The notes under the pieces were generated by a model. It was not told the DNA's origin and did no database searches. It worked only from the letters and a program-made list of their open reading frames with translations. A program made the position numbers and the translations under genes. A stretch of 64,000 bases of DNA from Diplosphaera chodatii (lineage: Eukaryota; Chlorophyta; Trebouxiophyceae; Prasiolales; Stichococcaceae), in the NCBI GenBank assembly GCA_032358165.1, contig JAALGY010000017.1, positions 2,666,001 to 2,730,000 of the forward strand, written 5' to 3'. Positions 1-13,108 of the stretch are shown here, in pieces (position 1 is the first letter of the stretch; each line of letters begins with the position of its first letter).

Positions 1-3000
1 GCGGGCTCGTCCACCCGCAGCAGGATGCCCCGCGCCAGCAGCCGCTCCTCCACGCGCTTGACCTGCCGGCCAGCAGCGCAGCGTTTTGGTCCAGGCGTCA
101 GCAGTGGCAGCCATGCACGGCACCAAGGCACATGTGGCACGCAGCCACGCTGTCCAGTGCTCTGCAGGCAGTGCTGCTGGGAGTACAGGGCGCACTTGCA
201 ACGCCACAATGGAGCGGATCTGCGCGGCGTCAAGCCCCTGCAGCAACACGATGCTCTCAACAGAAACCCAGCAAGTCACTTGATCACACGCATGTGATCG
301 ACAATGGTGATCAACAATGGATCAACACATCCAGCAGGGCAGATAGTCGATGAGGGCCTGGGTATGTGCTATGAGGAAGCCACCTGGAAGACGATGAACT
401 CGTCCACACGGTTGACAAACTCGGGGCGGAAGTGCTGCTGCACCTGCAGGCAAGACCAACCATTTTCGCAGAGCCGCTAGCTGGCGCTTGCCAGCTGCTG
501 CATGATCACTGTGAACCATTGCCCCCCGCTGAATACGTTTGTTCGGGGTGCTGTTGCCTCTGTTGATGCACCATGCCAAGGTGGCAGATGCCAGTGCGTC
601 AGGACGTCATGACGTAGGCGTGGACTGTGGCATCTGGCTTGCGATTTGTGGACTCTAACTGCTTTTTGAGCACACCATCAATTCAGCCAAGCAGCTCATG
701 CTGTTCCTGACTCGAAGCCCATGCATTGCAGCATAGAGGCATGAGGTAGGAGCTCAGAATGCGCGGCTTGGCCAACACTGCCACCATGTCTGCCACAGCC
801 CACATCTGGCGCTGGAAACCAGCAAAATCTATGGCGCCTTCTGGAACCTCTCTTCAGGAAAGGACCTCCGGGATACACAGAACCACTGCAGACACGATGC
901 CCCTGCAGCAGGGGGCCCCACCTGCGCCATGACGCGGTCGCGGGTCAGCAGGGAGAACGCCTCGTCGGCGCCGCCGCCGGCCGCCGCGCTCCTGGACGCC
1001 GCCAGGATGTCCGCGCTGCCCAGGTTGCTGGTCATGATGACGACGGCGTTGCGGAAGCTGACCGTGCGGCCCTGGGGTGGAGTCGGTCCACGAAAGTCAC
1101 AGCCTGAATATTGCATTTGCAACTTGGCTTTGCAGATGGCGGGCGAGCACCTTTTTATATTCTTGCATGATGGAGGGGACCAATGCCGGCCCCTCCCATG
1201 TGCAAGTTCAGCCAAAAGGCGCCCACTGATGCTTAGCAGTAGGCTTCCTGTGGGAATGGCTCAACCAGACTTGCACTTCGGCTACCACCGCCGCAGAACA
1301 AGCACTGGTCAGCAGACTGCCCTGCAGGCGTGCACCTGGGAATCTGTGACCCGGCCATCGTCCAGCAGCTGCAGCAGCACATTCATCACATCCGGGTGCG
1401 CCTGCAGCAAGAATCGTACAATGAGCACAGACAATCAAGATTTCAGCAAAGACCACGACACCTACCTTGATGCCTTCAGACTCATCATCGGTCGTACTCA
1501 ACAGATCACATCGTAAGCATGCAATTGCAAATGCAGACTGAGGCAGTGCTCACCTTCTCGACCTCGTCAAACAGCACCACTGAGTGCGGGTGGCGCCTGC
1601 AGCCATTGCACTGCTGACTCAGTCATGGCATGCGCTTGCAAAGTACGACCACGCTGCACCAGCAACAGCCAATTTGGCAAGCGCAGCGCCTGTTCAGTGA
1701 GCCGCTTGACAGTTCATTTGTCGTCACCAGGTTGCATTGCGTCAAAGCACTGTGCGCTGCATGGCTCAAATCGAAAGCAGCAAGCGTAAGCGGCTAGACG
1801 CTCTCGGCACTAATAGAGCTCAGCCGCCATGCTGGCTGACTTACCAGACAGCATGGCGGACTGGTCACGTCAGGCGGAGAGCAGCAGATCAGGTTGTCCA
1901 CCCAGTCAGAAATCTGCCAGCAGTCCGTGACCATCAGGTGTCTGATGTGACAGCTGTAGGATGTTGTACCTGATCTGCTCCGTGAGCTGGCCGCCCTCGC
2001 CGAAGCCAATGTAGCCGGGCGGCGCGCCGATGAGCTTGGCGACAGTGTGGCGCTCCATGAACTCCGACATGTCCAGCCGAATCATCGCCTTCTCGCTGGC
2101 GAACATGTGCGCCGACAGCGCCTGCATGCATCAGCAGCTCCCATCTAATTATCAATATGTGACTCCAGTGAACCCGCTGTGACTTGTGTGTATGTGGCGT
2201 CAAGGTGCTTGGACCTTGCCTAAGCGTCTGCGCAAATGCTCTGCCTCGAGCCAACATTTGATGACCTTCAAGACCACCCCCACAAGCCAGGCCAGAGCGT
2301 GATGCTTGGTACTGGCCAGTGCCGGTGCTTCGCAGAGCATCAAATGGTGCCCCAGTCCAATGAGTCGCACCCGTGTGAGCAGGAACCAGCAGAGCATACA
2401 TGCGGCTCATGCCTCAATACCGTCAGCGGTTGAAGCAGCTGACCTTGGCCAGCTCGGTTTTGCCGACGCCCGTGGGTCCCAGGAACATGAAGGAAGCAAT
2501 GGGTCGCCCTGGGTCCGACAGCCCCATGCGTGATCTGCAAAAGGAGACCGCCAACAAAGTCAACCAAGTGAGTGGCTGTCCTATCACTTCACCAGAAATC
2601 AGACTGCTGCTCTCTGTAAGATGCACAATTTCACGGCGTCCCATCCGTCGCTTACTTCAGGGCCTCCTACATCGTGCACCATCTGACATGCGCATGGTGC
2701 GGTGCGCTGGCAGATGGGTAGATCCTCAGTGGCAGCTTGCAGAGCTGTGCGTGACGGAACCCTTGCCTCTGGATGGCGTCCGCGACGGCGTCCACCGCCT
2801 GCTCCTGCCCGACCACGCGCTGGTGCAGCGCCTCGGGCAGGTGCAGCAGCTTCTCGCGCTCCGGCGCCAGCAGCTGGGCCACCTGCAGCATGCATGCGTT
2901 TACAGACCCTTAGCAGATCGCAGCATGCTTATCAAGCATTCGAACGAGGCGAGTTGTTTGGGTGTCTGCGTGTGGTGTTCCCAGCATGACTTGCCGGTAT

Positions 3001-5861
3001 GCCGGTCCACTTGGCAGTGACCTCCGCGATGTCTGCGGCCGTGACCTCCTCACGCAACATCCGCTGCCCCATCTGCAGCAGCAATCCATAGGAGTCAAAT
3101 GCGTCATGGCAAGCGATTGGCAGGACTTGAGGCGGACAGCTGGGTGATGTTAGAGGCCGAGGCGTCACCTCGCGGCCCCTGAGCGCGGACTCCTGCTCCT
3201 GCAGCTGGCCCCGCAGCCGCGGCAGCATGCCGTACCTGCAGCAGATGATGCATCGTAAGCACCTTGCCGCATGGGCTCAGCTGACTCACTGTCAAAGCAG
3301 CTGGGCCCGGCCAGCTCAGCTCCAGAGCATTGCAGGTGTCGAAGAACAGAGCAGGTGCCCGGCACTTGACCATGCGAGCTCGCAGGCGAGACCCCCAGGT
3401 CAGACGTCGGTCTCAACTCTGTTCCGCATGCCATCATGGCATGCTTCAAGCAGGAAGCTCAGAGTCTGCCAGTAGCTTCCGTCTCAGCTGCCCGGTGCTT
3501 GCGCAACTAGCATACGCCCAGGCGCCTTCACATCTGTTCGACCTACTCTGAATGCTGAAGCCTGACCTGAGCTCGGCGGCGCGGCCCAGGTCCGCCTCCC
3601 GTTCGGCCGCCTGCGCCTCGATGGTGACGCGCTCGATCTCCTCCTTGAGCCGCGCCACGCTGGCAATCGCCTCCCGCTCACCCTCCCACTTGTCCGCGAG
3701 CTCCTATACGCAAGGCGGACACAGCTCGGCCACTGCAGCCACAGCACCCGACCCACCATGCCTGCATGGGGCACGCTGCAGCAATGATGAACAGCGCCGA
3801 GCGCCTCACTATGCCAGCGACTCCAGATATCATAGCAATGGTATTGGTCAAGGTCTGTCGGCCAGCGACCCTGCTCACAGCATGCATGGTCATCGCCAGC
3901 ATGAGAGCAAGCATGCACATCTGGCCATTCACCATGTGTTGGGTATGACCCACTTTCCACAGCTGCAGATGTCCAGCCCAGCATCAAGCAGCCTTGCCTT
4001 CTGTTGGTCCTGCAGCTCCCTGAGGTGGGCGTCCAGGGCGGCCAGGCGGTCAGCCGCCGCCCTGTCGCCGCCCGCGCTGCCCGCCAGGCTGAAGCGCTCC
4101 ATCTCCAGCTGCCGCACCTGCAGGGAAGTGTGCCATGTTGCAGCAAGTCAGAAGAGTAGCTCTCATAATCACAGTCCACGTCGTGAGCCGTACCTGCCAG
4201 AACATTGCTGTTGGTCCATTGCCTCACTGAAGGTGCAGAGACAGAGGGTGTCTATCTGTGACAGCAGCTGTTGTGAGCAGAAGGTGTGCAGCAGCAGCTG
4301 TTGCATTTTCACCTTGCGCTCAATCTCATCAAGCGCCTCAGGCTTGCTGGTGGCCTCCATCTTGAGGCGCGCGGCCGCCTCGTCCACCAGATCGATTGCC
4401 TTGTCTGGCAGGAAGCGATCTGTGCAATGCAGGCGTGTATTTCACCAGCAGTCTGGTACAACTCAGCGGCTGGACATCCCTCCAAGTGCATCCTGTGCTA
4501 CCTTCTGTGCCTATACAGATGCTCAGCACTTAAGCCAGGTCCCTGGCTATGGACACTAGGCCATGTGCTGTAGCATTAGGTGCAGATGGGCACTTTCACA
4601 TACAAAGGGTGTCCAGCTGCAGTTGCTGTCCATTGCTGCAATGTGAACTTGCCGGCTATGTAGCGGTCGGACGCCGCGGCAGCTTCCACCAGCGCGCCAT
4701 CGCTGATGCGCACCCCGTGGTGCACCTCGTACCTGGCCACGGAGTCACCAAGCTGAGTTCTCAGAGGTGGCACTCTATCTCGGCGCCTCTGATTTAGCCA
4801 TTGACAAAGGCCAAAAACTGGCAGGCTCTTGCCGTTATCAGTTTGCGAAACTCTGCTTCCACAACAGCGGAGTGGGGCCATGCTGCTGACTATGACAGCA
4901 TGCTGCCACTAACATGCCGGTGGACGCAGAGGTGGCATTACAAAACTCACAACAGGCAGCCTATTCCCACCTCCAGTGGCGCACAACAGGACGGGCTATG
5001 ATTCAAGGCATTGTAAGAGGCGGGGCTCACTTTTCACGCAGGCCACGCAGGATGGAGACGGTCTCCAACACGCTGGGGGGCTCCACCATAACCTGCTGGA
5101 AGCGCCGCTCCAGGGCCGCATCCTGAAAGATGACAGGTGTTGATCGCAATGCTTCATGACCTGATATGTTGGGTGGTCTGCTCACGGATGTCAGGCGCCG
5201 AGCTGTGACCAGAAGCAATCGCTGCACAGTGCCAATGCCGGAAGTCGTGCTCTGCACGATGCACGATACAAGCCTTCCTGCTCTGATAGAGTGATGGTCA
5301 CCTTCTCAATGTATTTGCGGTACTCAGCGATGGTGGTCGCACCAATGCAGCGCAGCTCACCACGACCCAGCATGGGCTTTAGCAGGTTGCCTGCAGACAG
5401 CAAGCGACCATGTGCCATCTGGAGACATTATCATCCTGTCAAACATGCGTACTTTGCGGTGCTTTAAGTGGTAAGCAGTCTATGGCACACACATGCACTG
5501 CTCATTCTGCATGCACATGCAGCTACGAAGGAGGAAACAGATCAGAGACGCACTTGCATCCATGCCAGAGTCACCGCCACCAGCACCCGCACCCACCACC
5601 ATGTGGATCTGCAAAGCATGGTGCATATTATGATGGGATTAGCTGTGCCAGTGATCATATCACCTCTCAGCAACTGAGTGCATTGCATGCAGTACAGCTG
5701 TTGTCATCGGCCTGCAGCGCACAGTGGGCTGCGTGCTGCTACAGCAGACGCTGTGGCAACAGGCACTGATAGTAAATATTGCCATAACAACAGCCCTCAC
5801 CTCATCGATGAACAGCACGATCTTGCCGTTGGAGGCCGTGACCTCCTTGATGACGGCCTTC

Positions 5862-5893
<32 letters not shown>

Positions 5894-6218
5894 ACCCGCG
5901 ATGAGCGCCCCCATGTCCAGCGCCATGATCGTCCGGTCCTACACATGTATAGGCAGGAGTGAGCAGGACTCACTCGTTGCACACTGCACATGCTTTGCAA
6001 TGTGAGATGATTCCACGACATATGAATGCCCTTGAGCTCGAGTGATGCCTGCGCAGCACAAGTATGCGCTGCTTTGGGCTGCACGCTACATTGTTTGCTG
6101 CTTGAGCCCAGCTGTTGATGTGCAAAGTCACTGTGCGCCAATACAGTCGACCAGCATGCTGTACACCTGCAGGGACGACGGCACGTCGCCGGCGATGATG
6201 CGCTGCGCGAGGCCCTCC

Positions 6219-6255
<37 letters not shown>

Positions 6256-9018
6256 TGACGGGGTTGTTCTTGGTGCGGCGCGACAGGATCTGGATGGCTC
6301 GCCGGATGTGCTCGTCTCGACCAATCACCTGGAGTGACACCTCGGTGTCGATCTTGCAGTTCATGTCCGGCGACGATGTAGGATGCCCTGCTAATTAGTG
6401 TACAATGACAGAAGTTTCACGTTGCACATGTTTGCCTCACCTCTCTGCCCGTGTGCTGTGTCTCAGCACTTGCATAAATACAAAGGGCACGTGAGGGGTC
6501 TGCTCAGGCTGGTGCAGGAGGTGCTGTAGGGTGAGCGCATGCAGGTTTGTGTCCCATGGGAAAAGGTCAACTCACTGGGTCGAGCTTTCCTTCAGCGGCG
6601 GCCGCAGTCAGGTCGCGAGCGTACTTGGACAGCGCCTCCTGCGTGCCTTCCGGATTCTGGCTCGTCACCTTCTGAGTGCCCCGCACTTCCTGTAGCACCA
6701 ATGAACTGTGAGCATGCTACTTGTCACAGAATCCTTGGCGGCACTCGTACACATGCGGTCACTGGTGGACCGTCAAAACCAAGCACCCGACCTTCCTGGG
6801 GATATCCATGTCATGATGTTCAAATAATGTTCAGCAAGAGTAGACTGCTGCCATCAAGCAAAAGGTCTAGCACTGCGCCCTCCAGTTCGTCAAGAAAGCT
6901 TTGTGTCCCATTTTGCCCTTGGCCAATTTGGACGCAGCATTACTGGCATTGCCCACACTGTGCTGATCAATCCAAAATACTGGGCCTTCGCATGCCTTCG
7001 GATTCAAGACAGAAATGCATCGTTCGTATCCACTGCAAACCCAGACAGCGATGGCTGGTGCATACGGAAGCAGGCGCAGCGCCTGCTGCCAGCATATGCA
7101 ACCAAGCAGCCGCAGTCTGTATGCCAGCCAGCAAGTGCACAGAGGCACTTGGCAAGCAACAGAGCCAAACACTTGAGCGGACTATTCGTACTTCTCCAGT
7201 GCTTTCATCATGACTGCAGCAGGAGACATGTACCCGCAAGCTAGAGCAGAACATGATTCTGACATTTCTCTGAGCTGTTTTAATGGGCCCCTTGGCATCT
7301 CTACCTGGATGGCGGACTCCAGCTTCTGCGTGGTCAGCCCCGCCTCCTGCAGCGCTGGCTGAAGCCGCGGGTCCTCGAAAGCCGCCTATACGGGTCACAC
7401 GGTGTATGCACTGCTGGCATTGTATTTCCATGAACCTACAGGTCATATGTTGCCCCTTGTGGCATGTGAGTTCGTGCGCAACACACTCAGCTCATACTGT
7501 TGCTTGGGTCGGGATCCACCACACAAACAGAGCTTGATACATGAGCATGCGGTCGGGAGCCTAACCTGCAGCAGGTGCTCTGCAGAAACAAAGTCGTCGC
7601 CCCAGGCCGACTGCAGGCTCGTTGCCCGCTGCAGCGCGCCCGCCAGCCCCTCGGATATCGTCTGCAGGCATTGCACAGCAGCAGTCCGCACAGTCCGGGT
7701 AGTGGTTGCTACCTTGAGTGCATCGTAGCAGTTCGATGGCCTGCTGCTGCGCAGCGGCAATGCCAGCAGCACCCACTCTGGCACAGCGATCCAAGCTGTA
7801 TCTGCTACACCCTGGTTGTGTCAGATGGCAGAAAATGTCGATTCAACAGCAGAAACGAGTGAGCAGGTGATTGCTGACATCTGATGACAGCAATGAGCCG
7901 GCGCCACTGTCGCACTGCTTCTGAGGTGTTCAAAATGCTCCGTACACAGCGCTCATGAGGCTGCTGACTGACCTGCCGGTTGTTGCCGCCGGACACCTTA
8001 GGCTGCCGTCCGATGAACGCGTCCAGGGCGTGCAACAGCGCAGTGGGCTCGGCGCCCGCCTTCTGCACCACGCGCCGTGCAATGCCGCCCACCTGCACTC
8101 CAGCAAGCCTTCGTGTGTTAATAGTGGGCACACATTGGGGCATGACCGTGACACCTTGGCTCTGGATCGCAACCTTACCACCGAGGAATGATTTTTCCCA
8201 CAGCGCAGGTCTCCCCACAGATTGCTTCGGTGTGTTTGCTGTGACCAGCATGTTGCTTGGGGCCAGAGGTGCTGACAGGAAGCGGTTCCTTCGACACGTA
8301 TGAGCAGCTGGGTGTTGGTGTGGCACCTGCTCCAGCAGGGCCTTGGCCAGGTGCTCCGGCTGCACCAGCTGCTGTCCCGCGGAAGCCGCGAGCTGCGGCG
8401 CTGCTGTGATGGCCTGCAGGAAATTTCACTGTACGTTGTCCCTCTGAGCACATGCACGGCAATCATGTCGACATTTCACGCCTGGGAGCGGTGCGTGCAA
8501 GCATTGACCGGAAAACTAGCAGCAACGTGTTGCAACCGCACCTCCCAGGCCTTCTCCGTGAAGCCTTCTGGGGTGATCCGCCCAATGGGCTGGCTGGCGA
8601 AACTACGAGCACAGCCGCCATCACTGTACGGGGTGGATTGCCTGTCAAGGTGCCATGGTTGGCTGAGGGCGCTTGCTGCCAGCGGCCGCAGGGCAGCGCC
8701 GCAGCGGACAGAACCTGTAGCAGAGATGGCCACGAATCGGTGTGCCGCAGCTGCCCGGCTTGGAGTCCAGCCTGCTGCGGCTGCGTAGGCCCGGCTGCTG
8801 GGTCTCCAAGGCTCCAAGCCGGCGAGGTGCCTGCTGCTGGTGGTTGCAGGCCGCCCAGAGTCCACCCTTGCAGCGGTAGCAGCGGGTTGTGCAGGTATGG
8901 TGCTGCGCCGCCGTGCTGCAGTGTCTGCGCAGTAGCAACGGCCATTGCACTGCGTCTGACATGTCTCCTTCGCCTGTCGGACCAGCGGCTGCAGCTGCTG
9001 CGCTGCCCGCCGCCGCAT
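1..9018 (-). CDS. clpB: Organellar ClpB/Hsp100 disaggregase, 26 exons, C-terminus cut by window edge
   Basis: AAA+ chaperone that threads aggregated proteins through its hexamer with Hsp70. Exons (5' to 3'): 9018-8542, 8413-8327, 8092-7973, 7661-7566, 7385-7305, 6689-6576, 6328-6167, 5938-5801, 5608-5554, 5390-5302, 5122-5031, 4732-4653, 4419-4313, 4117-3998, 3703-3567, 3235-3169, 3072-2995, 2882-2767, 2534-2444, 2121-1970, 1596-1554, 1401-1336, 1071-922, 443-384, 237-196, 62-1. They give about 960 residues in frame. Seen: an Arg/Ser/Ala-rich presequence of about 145 residues ending near RSFASQ, then the Clp N-domain (FTEKAWE), first Walker A GEPGVGKT (about 352) with LFIDE, the coiled-coil middle domain, the KWTGIP linker, second Walker A GPTGVGKT (about 758) with VVLFDE, and [11 protein letters not shown]. 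Four introns use GC donors. The presequence suggests mitochondrion or plastid; mitochondrion is slightly favoured by the RSFAS cleavage-like motif. Roughly the last 90 residues lie outside the window. Confidence 0.95.
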
Positions 9019-9630
9019 GCCGAATGCCTACAGAATGACCGTCTCTCACATCGCAGGTCCGACGCTAAGAATTAGGGTCATCAGTTGTGGAAATCTGTTG
9101 TGCATGCTAGATTTTTCACAAATGCGGATGTGCATGCATGCAACTGCATGCAGCGCTGAAGGTCAGCTGATATTCACCCACCCGCTGTGTCTCTCAACAC
9201 CTCAGGCGCATGTGTGACTCTAATAAGTGTACGCGCTTTGATATCGTGAAACTTACAAACGGAAAGGTCGCTGCACCTCCTTCCGGAAGTTTCGAGGTGT
9301 GCACAATATTTTAATGTTCAACATGGCACCTGGATGTTTCGGAAAGTGGCCTTGGACTGCAGACTATGCTTTCAGCTGGCCGACATGATACCGATATATG
9401 GAAATGAGGGCGTTCGGCCCAGCAGGCGGCATCCAGCAATGAAACATGTTGTTGCTACAGGGTGCCCGAACTGCCCCAGCACAGGATTTCAGTAGTGGGT
9501 GTGCAGCTGCACGATCGTAGCGCATTTTGCGCGTCGCGAAACATGTCAAGCATCCCAGTGACGAGGCTGCATGTTGATCAAGTATTGCACGTCGTGACGG
9601 GGCGGCGACCTTTGGATCAGCAACCTTCGA
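9019..9630. promoter_or_regulatory. Divergent intergenic region between ClpB and CBM20 genes
   Basis: These 612 bases separate the start codons of two head-to-head genes, so they should hold both 5' UTRs and promoters. The stretch is less GC-rich than the flanking exons. I see no convincing heat-shock element array or TATA box that I would annotate. Confidence 0.4.
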
Positions 9631-12624
9631 GTGGTCTCATCCCCCTTCGCCACTGATAGCGACCCAGCTCTGCAGCAGGGGCTGGCAGCTGCCATGCTGG
9701 CCCGAGACATGCGCAACGCTAGGTGTCTAAGCTGGCAACATCATGTCCACCTGCCGCCTGTGCACCGCAGCACGCCTAGATGCAGGCCCCACCTCCGGCG
9801 CGCTCCTGCATGGCGGGCTACAGCAGCCAGGGAAGAGGAGGGGCAGCCGGACAATGCTGGAGCCGCAGACGAGGATCAACAGACGGCAATGCGGTACCCG
9901 GGGGCGAGGATGACATCAGAGGAGCTGCGGGCGCGGTTGCTCCGGAATGCTCAGCGAACTGACGCCGCAAAAGCGGGTGTGAACCGCTTGCAGCGTTCCG
10001 GCGTTCCGGCGTGCCTGCGCGTGTGCAGAAGGCGCAGTCATGGTCTGGTTCACGAGTGCCTCCCTCGATCATCATGCTCAGGATCAAGGGGTGCTAGTGC
10101 TTGGTGTGCAGGCTGTGTGCCCTATCGATCATGATCTGAACAAAGTTTGTGGATCGTGTCAGGCTCGCGGTGGCAGAGCTACATGCGGCCGGACGGACGG
10201 CCTCCGGGACGCGGCCCAACAGGACCTGGCTGGCAGCCACCGCCGCCGCCGGCATCGGGACCCCCGGATCCCGCCACCATCCTCGGCAGCGCCTCCATCA
10301 CGGGGTTCAGCGACAGCGACAGCGATGGCGAGGGGGCGGAGACAGCCGGCGCGGGTGGCGGCGGGCCCCAGGCGGAGTCGGCGGTGGTCAGCACGCTGCG
10401 CACGCTGCGGCGGTACGGCAACTACGCCTCGAAAGCCGCCCGCCGCGCCATCGAGCTCGCCTCCAGCTCGTCCGGCGAACCGAAGACCGCGAAGGTCACC
10501 TTCTGGCTGCAGTTCCACGTGGACTGGGGCCAGACCGTGCGCATCATCGGCTCACATCCGCAGCTAGGTACGATTACATGCATGCGCCAGCCGTCTCGCC
10601 AGAGCAATGATGTCCTGGTGCTCTGTCTGGTGCGCACGGGGCACATGCACGGCGTGCAACGATCCATATTGGTTGGTTGGATCCATAATGGTTCACACCA
10701 CAGTTTCGTCCCAGTCTGGTGAGTCGGCATGCTTTCGCATGTGCCGTGAGGACTGTGCACAGTCTGCCATGGTTGGACCCTTCATTTCCATCTTGCCCTC
10801 ACAAACTCTGGTCTGTGAGCAGCCACCTCAGAAGTGGCTCGGCATTGTCAGGCGGCAATCGCCGCAGTCACCACTCATCTGTGAGCGGCACGCGCAGGCA
10901 ACTGGGACATGGCGCGCGCCCCGGAGCTGCAGTGGAACGAGGGCGACCGCTGGTCCGTCACACTGGAGCTGCCCACCAGCCGCGTGGTGAGGTTTGTCTT
11001 TCCATGCAGCATGCGCAATGCCAACAGGACAGCATCGGGGCGGCTGGTGCTGATTGCTGTGGTGTCTACACTGCGCAGGTGGAGTACAAGTTCCTGGTGC
11101 TGGCGGCGGATGGGGCGCACGCCGCCGCCTGGCAGGCGGGCAACAACAGCGTGCTGGCGGTGCAGGCGGGGGAGGAGGCGCTGGAGGTGTTCGACAACTG
11201 GTGAGGCCTGCCACACGGTGGTCGACCCGTCTGACTTTCAGGGTGGGCAGAAGTATGACTGCTCTGAGACTGCGCACACGGGCATCGGCTTTGCAGCAGC
11301 AGCAGCAGCAGCAGCAGCTGCTGCAGGACCCTCACTTATTGACATTTGAGGAGTTGCAGAAGTTGACCGCCAACCGGGCAGCAGCTGCACCACCCTAATC
11401 ATGATTCCGGCCCTATGCATCTGGTGAGGCAGAATGAGGCCTCACCGGAGTGGCGTCCCAGCTGCGCGTGTCAACATGCGCACCTCAAGGCCCCGCTGCT
11501 CACGCGCTGGTGTGCGCAGGTCTGGGCAGCCGGGCGCGACGGTGGTGGCGGACGGCCAGCAGAGCACCCGGGAGAACCGGCTGACCGCCTGGGCGGAGGG
11601 CCTCGCCTCCACCGTCGAGGCGCAGCGGCATGAGCTGCGGCGGGCCCGTATGGAGCTGGTCGCCGCCCAGGAGGTGCCTCCTCCAGTCCCGCTCACTTGG
11701 ACCATTGCCAGCACCGCAATGTGCCCAGCGGCTGACCCTCGTCACAGCGCTGGCTCCTTGCGCCATCATCTACCTATTCTCAACACGTGGCGGCTCCATC
11801 GTACGACCTGCTGCGCCAGCTGGCTGGGCCCTGATGCGAAGCGCAGGAGGCGAGGTCGGCGGGTGAGGAGACGCGGGCGGTGCGCATGGAGCTGGCGGCG
11901 TCGGAGGCGGAGCGGGCGCGGCTGGTGGCGGCGGCGCGGGCGGCGGACCTGGCGTCGCGGGCGCTGCGGGCGCAGCTGGCCGAGGCAGGCGCCGCCTTCC
12001 GCGCCGCGATGGCCACCACCCAGGGCTTCCTGCAGCAAGGTGGGGTGTCAGGGTTCTGCTGGGTGCAGGGGCTTCCTGCGGCAAGGCAGGGTCCTGAGGC
12101 TTGCCATAGTGTGCCCAGGAGCAGCATGAGCGGGCCTGGGGTGTGTCTTGAGGGCTATGGTGCTGCGCTAAATGATCCGTCAGGCCGGCTGCTGCCCTGC
12201 TGATTACAGCATTCATGCGGGTGCCCTGACTGCCATCAGACATGATCTGCCGGGGATGGCAGCTGCTTTCATGGAGCGCACTCACACACTCTACACAGCC
12301 TACAGCCGAACATGCTGTTGCCTTTCCTGCGCAGCGGACGTGGACAGCGCAGCGAACGAGGAGGTGGAGGCCATCGCGCAGCAGGCGGTGGACCTCATCC
12401 TTCCGCTGCCCATGGCATCCCCGGCAGCGGCGGCAGCCCCGGCAGGCGCAGACACAGCACCGGCAGGCAGCGGCGGCAGCAGCGAGGTCAGCGGCAACAG
12501 CAGCGGCAGCAGGCAGACGACTGGGGGCCAGCCGCCTCTACAGACGCGCGATGCCGAGGCGGTCACAGTGACTCAGCAGATGGGCAGCGGGGTGAATGGC
12601 GTCTCAGGCTCAGATGCGTCTTGA
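9631..12624 (+). CDS. CBM20 starch-binding protein with C-terminal coiled coil
   Basis: Predicted starch- or glycogen-binding protein without a catalytic domain. Model: 9631-9976, 10163-10567, 10898-10986, 11079-11200, 11242-11361, 11520-11673, 11847-12039, 12335-12624, 572 residues, all phases consistent. A basic Ser/Arg-rich N-terminus could be a plastid transit peptide. Residues about 225-320 form a CBM20: FWLQFHVDWGQTVRIIGSHP, then LGNWD, a WNEGDRW strand and VEYKFLVL, ending WQAGNNSVL...VFDNW. A Gln run follows, then two Arg/Ala/Glu-rich coiled-coil segments (about 370-475) and a Ser/Gly/Ala-rich tail. CBM20 followed by coiled coil recalls Chlamydomonas SAGA1, which links starch to the pyrenoid, but this protein is much shorter. 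The first intron, and the donor of the Gln-run exon (11361, or an in-phase alternative about ten bases upstream), are the least certain parts. The start at 9631 is simply the first in-frame Met. Confidence 0.75.
11291..11320 (+). repeat. CAG/CTG trinucleotide run encoding poly-Gln
   Basis: Eight CAG codons followed by two CTG and a CAG. They lie inside a putative coding exon of the CBM20 gene, just after the starch-binding domain, and give a Gln run flanked by Leu. The run is also self-complementary CAG/CTG and may be length-polymorphic. Confidence 0.7.
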
Positions 12625-13108
12625 TACTTTCGGGGTTTCGGTTCTGAGTTGGTACATGGGCTGTGGCTGTTTCATACGGTGAGTTCGTCCCAATTGAAGT
12701 GGGGAGTTCGTGTCTGGGTGTGGGGGTTACTCCAGCAGCAAGTGCTCCTGCCTGCCGCTGGGAGCTGGAACTGTATCTGTGTGCGGAGAGCTCTTCGTTG
12801 TGAGGGCTACCAACAGATACTCACCACCTGAGAGCAGCGCAGTGTGCTACTCTGGCCTGCACAGCAAGTTCGCCACACTGCCTGCATACAGAGCTCCAGT
12901 TCTTCACAGCCTGCAGGGGAGCAGGGCTTTGGCTGTCCTTCCTCCCTTTACCACGTGAAAGGCGTCACCTCATCGGCAACCCTGGAAACCCGGCCTGGGT
13001 TACCCAGGAACTTGCCCGCGCGCAGCCTCAGCACTGTGGCAGATTGTTGCAAGCTGCAAGTTACATGAGGCTTGCCGCGTCGATAGTGTCACCTACCACA
13101 AGCTCGCG
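12625..13108. other. Intergenic, CBM20 gene to O-fucosyltransferase-like gene
   Basis: 484 bases between a stop codon and the next start on the same strand, presumably a 3' UTR plus a promoter. No coding signal or repeat was recognised here. Confidence 0.4.
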
